Assembly: GCA_964405075.1 (NCBI GenBank)
Contig: CAYOMP010000078.1
Location: 1-12,170 of the forward strand
DNA length: 12,170 bases
DNA from: CAYOMP01 sp964405075
Lineage (GTDB): Bacteria > Bacillota > Clostridia > Lachnospirales > Lachnospiraceae
Direction of reading: 5' to 3'
Below, piece by piece: positions 8,497-12,170 of the stretch; position 1 is the first letter of the stretch; each line of letters begins with the position of its first letter. Under the pieces are notes generated by a model. That model was not told the DNA's origin. It did no database searches and was given only the letters and a program-made list of their open reading frames with translations. Both the position numbers and the translations under genes were made by a program.

Positions 8497-8563
8497 GTGT
8501 ACTTATCGTTTATTTTCTTTTACTAGCAAGAACGATTTGAGTACAAATTGAGTACACTTTTTT
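8495..8563 (+). terminator. Hairpin terminator overlapping the MATE stop codon
   Basis: AAGTGTACT (8495-8503) pairs perfectly with AGTACACTT (8551-8559), and inside it ATCGTT (8505-8510) pairs with AACGAT (8531-8536); six T follow at 8558-8563. The left arm starts within the TAA of the MATE gene. The 3' arm overlaps the second TTGAGTACA repeat, so the terminator and a likely recombinase site share bases. The loop is large, so efficiency is uncertain. Confidence 0.5.
8537..8556 (+). repeat. Paired TTGAGTACA repeat, probable integrase arm-type site
   Basis: TTGAGTACA occurs at 8537-8545 and again at 8548-8556, an exact 9-base match with an 11-bp period, so both copies face the same side of the helix. 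Paired direct repeats of this kind are the known layout of arm-type sites bound by the N-terminal domain of tyrosine recombinases, as in the DR2 repeats of Tn916. No recombinase gene is in the window, so the assignment is inference. Confidence 0.45.
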
Positions 8564-8708
8564 GTCCAGTCAAAATAAAATGGGATAATATAGATAATAT
8601 TGCAACCAAAAATCAATTATTTCATTTGGAAAATAATGAGAATTTTATCCAGACACTGGAGTTTGAATAACCATTTGTGAAAATTGAACCTTTATTTACA
8701 CTTATTCC

Positions 8709-8726
8709 AAACAAAAAGTGTTAAGT
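8709..8726 (+). repeat. 18-bp imperfect direct repeat, left copy (candidate att site)
   Basis: AAACAAAAAGTGTTAAGT is matched at 16 of 18 positions by the sequence at 11481-11498 in the same orientation. It directly abuts the TTGGCAAC pair. Half of it is A-rich, so only GTTAAGT is really informative. It is a candidate crossover or end site of the element; no empty site is available to prove it. Confidence 0.3.
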
Positions 8727-8746
8727 TTTGGCAACGATTTGGCAAC
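8727..8746 (+). repeat. Paired TTTGGCAAC repeat, left copy, probable integrase arm-type site
   Basis: TTTGGCAAC is at 8727-8735 and again at 8738-8746, an 11-bp period, followed by AGAA. The same pair, with the same period and the same AGAA flank, recurs at 11394-11412 in the same orientation. Two copies of one specific site about 2.7 kb apart fit the two ends of one element, or the int-proximal ends of two related ones. Confidence 0.5.
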
Positions 8747-8796
8747 AGAATCTAACGCAAATGTGTTAAGTGAAATATTATATTAATTATATTATA

Positions 8797-8856
8797 AAGA
8801 AGGCCTTACTGAAGTTCTTTTCCAAACTGGAAAGGAATTTTGGTAAGGTCTTCTTC
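8797..8856. terminator. Long, probably bidirectional hairpin terminator
   Basis: AAGAAGGCCTTAC (8797-8809) pairs with GTAAGGTCTTCTT (8843-8855) with one G-U pair, and inside it TTCTTTTCC (8815-8823) pairs with GGAAAGGAA (8829-8837), again with one wobble. A T-rich tail follows on the plus strand, and T-rich sequence also follows the hairpin on the minus strand. It lies about 50 bases past the stop of the minus-strand regulator remnant, so it probably served that gene. Confidence 0.65.
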
Positions 8857-8904
8857 TTTTATCTGTCTCTTATTTGCATGGTCTGTTGCCACTAGAAAAT
8901 GGAA

Positions 8905-9153
8905 TTAAAGCAGACCTCGTTTCTTCATTTCTTCTGACAATGCATCATGGAGCTCGGCATCCAAATTGTCAGAGATGGCATTCTTTACAAAGCCGGTGGT
9001 TGGTTTAATGTTAGGGTAGTTACATATCCAATTGTAGTATTCATCTTCGGAGATTTCTTCCTGTTTAAGCTTGGAATATTGACTAAGCCAAGTAAAAAGC
9101 ATAGGTGCTATCTGGTCATAAGCCTGATGGTCTTCGTTTGATATCAGAGAAGA
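8905..9153 (-). pseudogene. C-terminal remnant of an XRE-type regulator (5' end lost)
   Basis: The minus frame is open from an in-frame stop at 9154-9156 to the TAA at 8905-8907, about 82 codons, but has no credible start or ribosome-binding site; the first Met falls inside the domain. The product contains APMLFTWLSQYSKLKQEEIS then EYYNWICNYPN and ends in EEMKKRGLL. This MLxxW...EEIS...YY...YPN layout is also seen in the C-terminal domain of the regulator at 11633-12070 (MVLSWAEM, EEMS, YY, YPN), so it is probably the tail of a related helix-turn-helix regulator without its DNA-binding half. The break falls close to 9141-9156, where an unrelated plus-strand fragment begins. The hairpin at 8797 lies just past its stop. 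It may instead be a tail of a different protein sharing this domain; not expected to be functional. Confidence 0.5.
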
Positions 9154-9389
9154 TTACAGATTATGATTCCAAAACATTGGAAGAGTTATCTGTGCCGATT
9201 CTGACAAAGGAAGAATTTGAGCGAAAGCAGATTGAAAAAATGCAGGAGACAATCAGCGAGAAAGCACGAGAATTATGGAACGATGCATTGAATAATATTT
9301 ATGGTTCTGTGTATCCGAATAAGTGGAAGTACCTGGACTACCTAGAAGAGATAAGGTATCGAAAGGAGTCTAAACTTTATAGACACTGA
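9105..9389 (+). pseudogene. C-terminal remnant of an unrecognised protein
   Basis: A plus-strand frame of 94 codons opens directly after a TAG (9102-9104); the only early start candidates are GTG 9105 and TTG 9138, neither with a ribosome-binding site. The first dozen codons overlap the opposite-strand regulator remnant, so true homology probably begins near 9141. The product is hydrophilic and mostly helical, with a likely coiled-coil stretch (KEEFERKQIEKMQETISEKA) and an aromatic tail (SVYPNKWKYLDYLEEIRYR). I do not recognise the family. Its place just before the ATPase fragment suggests a gene of a conjugative or replication module, but that is inference. Read as the 3' end of a larger gene whose front was lost. 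Confidence 0.45.
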
Positions 9390-9402
9390 CTGCCGCAGGC
9401 AG
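9390..9402. repeat. GC-rich hairpin sharing TGCCGCAGG with a second site at 9453
   Basis: CTGCC (9390-9394), loop GCA, GGCAG (9398-9402) make a tight 5-bp hairpin right at the stop of the preceding fragment. The core TGCCGCAGG (9391-9399) recurs exactly at 9453-9461. The cluster of GC-rich short hairpins in this A/T-rich region marks a foreign intergenic spacer. Function unknown. Confidence 0.45.
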
Positions 9403-9424
9403 ATAAGCTCCCAGCAGGGCGCAA

Positions 9425-9450
9425 AACCTGACTTGTCAGGTTGAATTTTT
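9425..9450 (+). terminator. Intrinsic terminator hairpin upstream of the ATPase fragment
   Basis: AACCTGAC (9425-9432) and GTCAGGTT (9435-9442) are perfectly complementary around a 2-base TT (in practice a 4-base loop with a 7-bp stem), followed by GAATTTTT. This is a compact terminator form and would end transcripts from the unknown remnant upstream. Confidence 0.55.
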
Positions 9451-9719
9451 GATGCCGCAGGTGTCAAAAGTGTTTTTGCAGGTACTTATCTCTTTGTAGG
9501 CGCACCAAAAGTAGGCAAAGCCTTCTTTATGGCACAGCTTGGCTACCATGTAAGCATGGGACTTGATTTATGGGATTATCCGGTGCGAAAGGGTACGGTT
9601 TTATATCTTGCCCTTGAGGATGATTATGCGAGGTTGCAGAAGCGTTTGTCGAGGATGTTCGGTATGGAAAGCAGTGAAAATTTCTACTTTGCTACAATAG
9701 AGGGGCAAGGTAGTATTAG

Positions 9720-9747
9720 AAGTGGAGTGGGAAACTGCTCCGCTTTT
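9720..9747 (+). terminator. Terminator-like hairpin after the ATPase fragment
   Basis: AAGTGGAG (9720-9727) pairs with CTCCGCTT (9738-9745) with one G-U pair around a 10-base loop, followed by T at 9744-9747. It lies between the end of the ATPase homology and the promoter of the hydrolase gene and would insulate that gene from read-through. The short T tract makes it a moderate candidate. Confidence 0.4.
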
Positions 9748-9791
9748 GTATTAAGGGAACATAAAATTTGGTGGAGAAATTGTATATATCA

Positions 9792-9800
9792 TGATATAAT
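9792..9800 (+). promoter_or_regulatory. Extended -10 promoter for the hydrolase/rhodanese unit
   Basis: TGATATAAT gives a perfect TATAAT (9795-9800) with the TGn extension, about 46 bases before the hydrolase ATG. No good -35 box is seen at the usual 16-18 bases, which an extended -10 can compensate for. It lies just downstream of the terminator-like hairpin, as expected for an independent transcription unit. Confidence 0.5.
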
Positions 9801-9845
9801 TGGTGTGTTTGTTAAGCGAGAAAATTGAAATTGTGAGTGAGTCTG

Positions 9846-10892
9846 ATGAAGAAAAAGATACATAAAGGTCTAAAATTTCTGAGTATAATATTGCTACTAT
9901 TTGTGGTTGTAAACTTGATACGTCCGACATGGACTCCTAAAATAGACGGGGAAAACAGTATTAGTGAACTCCGGATGGTGAAGATTAATGGTGAGAATAT
10001 TCAAATAATGATAAGAGGCTGTGATAGAAATAATCCGGTTCTTTTATTTGTACATGGGGGACCATGCTGGTCGGAAATCCCTTATGTGGTGAAGTATCAG
10101 AAAGAATGGGAAGAAAAATTTACAATTGTTCATTATGACCAAAGGGGAAGTGGAAAATCATATCAGTTTTTTCGGGATTATTCAGATGTTACTGCCAATA
10201 CTCATGTTGAAGACTTAATCGCTCTTACTGAATATGTAATGGAATATTTAGGGCAGGAACAAGTAGTATTAGTGGGGCATTCGTATGGAACCTATGTTGC
10301 GATAAATGCGGCTTATCAGAGACCAGAGTTGTACTGGGCATATGTTGGTATTGGGCAAGTGTCAAATAAGACAGAGGATGAATTAGATAATTTGAATAAG
10401 TACATATCAGCAGCAGAAGAAAGTGGAAATACAAAAGATGTACATTATTTAAAAAGCTTGCAAGAGTCTGTAAAAAATGGAGAGAGACGTGCGCCAAGAC
10501 GCTATGCGAGAAAATATGGATTGGCGGCAAGAAAAATCAATGACGATTTGGATTATTTACAAGGATTTTTATTTCGACCGGAGTATAATTTGTTGGACGC
10601 CATTCGTATATATACGGCATCTTGTTTGTATCAAGAGGCATTACTAAAGGAATCTTCGGATAACCCAATAACGGATATTGTTATGGAAATGGATATACCG
10701 GTTTATTTTGTGATGGGTAAATATGATGGTATGACATCTCCGGACGCAGCAGAAGCATATTTGGAGGCTTTGATATGTAATCAGAGTAAAGAGTTTGTTT
10801 TGTTTGAAGATTCGGCGCATTTTCCGCAGTTTGAGGAAAGAGAGTTGTTCTTTAACTGGTTGTGTGAACATTTTATTGATGGTATAGAATAA
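9846..10892 (+). CDS. Membrane-anchored proline-iminopeptidase-like alpha/beta hydrolase
   Basis: A 348-residue alpha/beta-hydrolase related to peptidase family S33 (prolyl aminopeptidases). Seen are HGGP (usually HGGPG; here the next residue is Cys), DQRGSGKS, the nucleophile elbow GHSYGT with Ser146, Asp294 in GKYDGMTSP and His325 in SAHFPQFEE, a complete catalytic triad. Residues about 8-26 form one hydrophobic helix after a Lys-rich start, so the enzyme is probably tethered outside the membrane. The ATG at 9846 is preferred over GTG 9837 because GTGAGTGAG lies just upstream and the Lys-rich anchor then starts at once. S33 members cleave N-terminal proline or other small amides and esters; the substrate here is unknown. 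A rhodanese-fold gene follows after 32 bases, likely in the same transcript. It sits within the element remnant and appears intact. Confidence 0.85.
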   Translation: MKKKIHKGLKFLSIILLLFVVVNLIRPTWTPKIDGENSISELRMVKINGENIQIMIRGCDRNNPVLLFVHGGPCWSEIPYVVKYQKEWEEKFTIVHYDQRGSGKSYQFFRDYSDVTANTHVEDLIALTEYVMEYLGQEQVVLVGHSYGTYVAINAAYQRPELYWAYVGIGQVSNKTEDELDNLNKYISAAEESGNTKDVHYLKSLQESVKNGERRAPRRYARKYGLAARKINDDLDYLQGFLFRPEYNLLDAIRIYTASCLYQEALLKESSDNPITDIVMEMDIPVYFVMGKYDGMTSPDAAEAYLEALICNQSKEFVLFEDSAHFPQFEERELFFNWLCEHFIDGIE

Positions 10893-10924
10893 AACAGTAA
10901 TATGAAACGGAGAATAAGTTAAGA

Positions 10925-11314
10925 ATGAAAAAAGTATGTGGCATTTTAATTACGGTATGTCTTATTTTAGCGTTATATGTATGTGTTGATCAAAGTGTTA
11001 GAAATTCGAAACCATATTCCTCAGCTACCACTGAAGAAATGTTGGAAAAAGTAATTTCCACAGATAATTATATTATTGTAGATGCACGAACAGAAGAGGA
11101 ATATGAGAAGGGACATGTAGTTGGTGCTGTTAACATTCCATATGATAAAATGGAAGAAGATATTAGTTCTTATATCGGATTAAATGAAAAGGATATTATT
11201 GTGTATGCTAGAGATGAAAAAGAAAGTAATCTTGCATGCGCTAAATTAATAAAACTAGGGTATGGTGGACTTGATATAGGAGCATATGATGCGATAACTT
11301 TAGAAAAAGAATAA
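10925..11314 (+). CDS. Membrane-anchored rhodanese-fold protein lacking the catalytic cysteine
   Basis: A 129-residue protein: an N-terminal hydrophobic helix (about residues 4-21) then one rhodanese domain. The domain shows YIIVDARTEEEYEKGHVVGA (Asp53 and Arg55, then the GH motif) and NIPYD, as in standard single-domain rhodaneses. The active-site loop that normally reads YCR begins VYARDEKES here, so Ala95 replaces the cysteine that carries the persulfide, and sulfur transfer by the usual route is not possible. Such proteins may act as binding or regulatory domains. Cys104, nine residues later, is not in the loop. No clear lipobox is seen, so it is more likely anchored by its helix than lipidated. 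It lies 32 bases after the hydrolase gene, both predicted outside the cell membrane. Start context: GGAG 12 bases upstream. Confidence 0.8.
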   Translation: MKKVCGILITVCLILALYVCVDQSVRNSKPYSSATTEEMLEKVISTDNYIIVDARTEEEYEKGHVVGAVNIPYDKMEEDISSYIGLNEKDIIVYARDEKESNLACAKLIKLGYGGLDIGAYDAITLEKE

Positions 11315-11360
11315 AGAAAAGTGTAAATGATATAGTATTTTGGTTTGGTAGTGAAAAGAG

Positions 11361-11388
11361 TTGTTTTATTTATTAACTTTGGTATAAT
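11361..11388 (+). promoter_or_regulatory. Orphan promoter-like sequence
   Basis: TTGTTT (11361-11366), a 16-base spacer and a perfect TATAAT (11383-11388). No plus-strand gene follows; the next hairpin terminator in this direction is at 11535. It could drive a short non-coding transcript or be what is left of an integrase or excision promoter. A chance match is possible in such A/T-rich sequence. Confidence 0.35.
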
Positions 11389-11393
11389 AAGTA

Positions 11394-11412
11394 TTGGCAA
11401 CACTTTGGCAAC
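11394..11412 (+). repeat. Paired TTGGCAAC repeat, right copy, probable integrase arm-type site
   Basis: TTGGCAAC is at 11394-11401 and 11405-11412, again an 11-bp period, followed by AGAA as in the left copy at 8727-8746. The 3-4 spacer bases differ between the two pairs, so the repeated units and their spacing, not the whole block, are what is conserved; this fits a protein binding two adjacent sites. Confidence 0.5.
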
Positions 11413-11480
11413 AGAAAATCAGTAAGCCAAAATAAATTATGTAGATGAAGTAAAATAATGGCAAAAAACGCATAAAACCT

Positions 11481-11498
11481 AAACAAAAAAAGTTAAGT
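11481..11498 (+). repeat. 18-bp imperfect direct repeat, right copy (candidate att site)
   Basis: AAACAAAAAAAGTTAAGT differs at two positions from the copy at 8709-8726. It lies about 70 bases outside the right TTGGCAAC pair, whereas the left copy directly abuts its pair. It is a candidate boundary of the element remnant, with the caveat of low complexity. Confidence 0.3.
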
Positions 11499-11534
11499 CA
11501 ATGCATCAACTTGCCGAGTTCGAATAATTAACAT

Positions 11535-11579
11535 AAGCCCACAAATCCTTAGAAATCAAGGGTTTGCGGGCTTTCTTTA
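11535..11579 (+). terminator. Strong intrinsic terminator
   Basis: Bases 11535-11550 (AAGCCCACAAATCCTT) pair with 11558-11573 (AAGGGTTTGCGGGCTT): a 16-bp stem with one A-C mismatch and one wobble around a 7-base loop, followed by TTTCTTT. Its T tract is on the plus strand, so it ends rightward transcripts (the rhodanese unit or the orphan promoter). The minus-strand tail is less T-rich but may still help stop the leftward regulator gene. Confidence 0.8.
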
Positions 11580-11586
11580 TACCTCG

Positions 11587-11604
11587 TGACAATCAAATGA
11601 CAAT
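11587..11604 (+). repeat. Paired TGACAAT repeat, probable integrase arm-type site
   Basis: TGACAAT occurs at 11587-11593 and 11598-11604, again with an 11-bp period. It is shorter than the other two pairs in this region but has the same layout, and lies between the terminator and the minus-strand regulator stop. Interpreted as the arm site of a third recombinase specificity; this is inference. Confidence 0.35.
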
Positions 11605-11632
11605 ACTTTTTGAAAAAATATATGAATAATTT

Positions 11633-12170
11633 CTATTTTTCTTTCTGAACAATATTAGATAAATCTTTTACCGGTATCTCTGTATGGAAGTTATCATCAA
11701 AAGCTATCATATTATTCGGATATTTTATTTCTGAAATATAGTAATCTGATTTGCTCATTTCTTCACTGGCAACCTGATCTCTCATTTCTGCCCAGGATAG
11801 TACCATCTCCTGGAATGCTTTGACATTCTCATCTGGAACATTTCCAGACATAGACAATTTTTCACCAAAATGAAGTTCTACTTTATTACTAACGATTGTA
11901 GGGCGTAAACCATATGCCAGCTCAATGTTAAACAAGGCATGGAGCGCTCTATATACATTTTCAATATCAATATCAGCAAGTGCAAAGAAACTGATATTAA
12001 GTGCACTGGAGATCTTTTTCAGAGTTTCAGTGTCTGGGTAACGGTTTCCAAATTCATAATTTCTTATTGTTAATCCCAGATTCTTGGCACATTTACCTAT
12101 ATCTAGCTCAGGATACTCCTTCCAGTATCTTACTGCATCTTTCTTAAATTCTTCTGTGTACTGTGTTGCC
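11633..12170 (-). CDS. XRE-type regulator with a transposase-like N-terminal HTH (partial)
   Basis: The minus frame is open from the right edge of the window to the stop at 11633-11635 (178 visible codons); the start lies outside. The apparent start at 11935 is an internal TTG. Codons at 12071-12169 read YTEEFKKDAVRYWKEYPEL and KCAKNLGL, which closely resembles the N-terminal HTH of IS3-family OrfA transposases. From 12070 on the protein reads TIRNYEFGNRYPDTETLKKI then SSALNIS, the second half of an XRE/Cro helix-turn-helix, followed by FFALADIDIENVYRALHALF, typical of clostridial XRE regulators. The C-terminal part (MVLSWAEM, EEMSKSDYY, YPN) resembles the remnant at 8905-9153. The join falls inside the HTH and keeps the frame. 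It could be a working chimeric regulator, a fusion scar, or a divergent native HTH. XRE body confident, chimera moderately so. Confidence 0.7.
   Translation of the reverse strand, partial: ATQYTEEFKKDAVRYWKEYPELDIGKCAKNLGLTIRNYEFGNRYPDTETLKKISSALNISFFALADIDIENVYRALHALFNIELAYGLRPTIVSNKVELHFGEKLSMSGNVPDENVKAFQEMVLSWAEMRDQVASEEMSKSDYYISEIKYPNNMIAFDDNFHTEIPVKDLSNIVQKEK

Larger units (their letters stand above)
8564..8904. other. Gene-free stretch between the MATE operon and the regulator remnant
   Basis: About 340 A/T-rich bases without a convincing reading frame. It holds the 18-bp repeat at 8709, the TTGGCAAC pair at 8727 and the long hairpin at 8797. GTGTTAAGT is found twice, at 8718-8726 and 8763-8771. 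Bases 8564-8708 show nothing beyond a weak 5-bp hairpin (TCCAG/CTGGA near 8648-8660) and a promoter-like TTGTCC/GATAAT pair with no gene after it. Confidence 0.6.
9445..9828 (+). pseudogene. Fragment of a RepA-like AAA ATPase from a mobile element
   Basis: The frame is open from 9445 but has no proper start, and homology is recognisable only to about 9699. The piece reads LFVGAPKVGKAFFMAQLGYH, then GTVLYLALEDDYARLQKRL and MFG...NFYFATI, the Walker A region and following strands of the RecA-like RepA/AAA_25 ATPases that plasmids and conjugative elements use as replicative helicase/ATPase. Walker A normally ends GKS or GKT; here it is GKA (codon GCC at 9520-9522, one base from TCC), so nucleotide binding should be impaired even if it were made. 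The Walker B strand and the rest are missing: after ATI the sequence changes to unrelated residues that run to a stop at 9826. It looks GC-richer than its neighbours. Clearly a remnant, truncated at both ends. Confidence 0.7.
8709..11498. mobile_element. Putative remnant of an integrative element carrying two cargo genes
   Basis: The interval is bounded by an imperfect 18-bp direct repeat (8709-8726 and 11481-11498, 16 of 18 identical), each copy lying outside a TTGGCAAC pair (8727-8746 and 11394-11412). Inside are gene pieces of the kind carried by conjugative elements (a RepA-like ATPase fragment, a regulator tail, an unknown tail) and a complete hydrolase/rhodanese pair. No integrase, relaxase or transfer gene remains. 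The A-rich repeat could partly be chance. The limits are inference; they rest mostly on the paired repeats and the broken genes. Confidence 0.42.
11315..11632. other. Gene-free right border of the accessory region
   Basis: About 320 bases with no convincing coding frame. It contains a promoter-like pair (11361-11388), the second TTGGCAAC pair (11394-11412), the right 18-bp repeat (11481-11498), a strong hairpin terminator (11535-11579) and a TGACAAT pair (11587-11604). The stretch 11413-11480 shows nothing I can identify. Confidence 0.6.

Noticed and set aside
8562..8589. TTGTCC and GATAAT with 16-base spacing as a promoter
   Set aside because: Both boxes are weak, the region is very A/T-rich and no gene or structured RNA follows before the next hairpin.
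10925..11314. Lipoprotein signal on the rhodanese-fold protein
   Set aside because: The cysteine at residue 20 follows Leu-Tyr-Val, which does not fit the usual lipobox; a plain membrane anchor is more likely.
11518..11524. GTTCGAA resembling a tRNA T-loop, possible tRNA attachment site
   Set aside because: No acceptor stem, anticodon arm or CCA end can be folded around it, so a tRNA or tRNA fragment cannot be supported.
8500..11640. CRISPR array suggested by several short repeats
   Set aside because: The repeats are 7-9 bases, occur only in pairs 11 bp apart, and have no spacer-sized intervals or cas genes.

Overview
The window looks like a chromosomal segment of a low-GC, gut-type Firmicute, most likely a member of the Lachnospiraceae. 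The grounds are the A/T-rich codon use, purine-rich Shine-Dalgarno sites, the style of the glycoside hydrolases (including the helical C-terminal domain seen on GH2 enzymes of that family) and remnants of conjugative-element genes. The genus cannot be told from the sequence alone.

Bases 1-8496 hold a compact plus-strand operon for intracellular deglycosylation. In order it carries the 3' end of a GH2 enzyme, a GH1 beta-glycosidase, a GH43 propeller enzyme with discoidin-like and fibronectin-like modules, a metal-dependent sugar isomerase/epimerase of the xylose-isomerase-like TIM-barrel family, a GH78 alpha-L-rhamnosidase, and a MATE transporter. None of the complete hydrolases has a signal peptide. 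They should therefore act on imported glycosides bearing beta-linked sugars, pentose and rhamnose, such as plant secondary-metabolite glycosides or small pectic fragments. The MATE pump at the end of the operon suggests that a released aglycone is exported; this is inference. A long hairpin overlapping the MATE stop codon probably ends the operon.

Bases 8500-11640 are an accessory scar zone. It holds three different pairs of short direct repeats, all with an 11-bp period, which look like arm-type binding sites of tyrosine recombinases: TTGAGTACA, TTGGCAAC (found at both sides) and TGACAAT. An imperfect 18-bp repeat (16 of 18 identical) lies outside the two TTGGCAAC pairs. Between them are broken genes: the tail of a regulator on the minus strand, the tail of an unknown plus-strand protein, and an internal piece of a RepA-like AAA ATPase with a damaged Walker A motif. 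An apparently intact two-gene unit follows, encoding a membrane-anchored proline-iminopeptidase-like alpha/beta hydrolase and a membrane-anchored rhodanese-fold protein whose catalytic cysteine is replaced by alanine. I read this as a decayed integrative element that kept or gained two cargo genes.

Bases 11633-12170, on the minus strand and running off the right edge, encode the body of an XRE-type regulator. Its first visible 33 codons instead look like the N-terminal helix-turn-helix of an IS3-type transposase OrfA, joined in frame within the helix-turn-helix. The C-terminal domain of this regulator resembles the broken regulator tail at 8905-9153, and the order of TTGGCAAC pair, hairpin terminator and minus-strand regulator tail occurs twice. 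This suggests that related elements accumulated side by side at one site.
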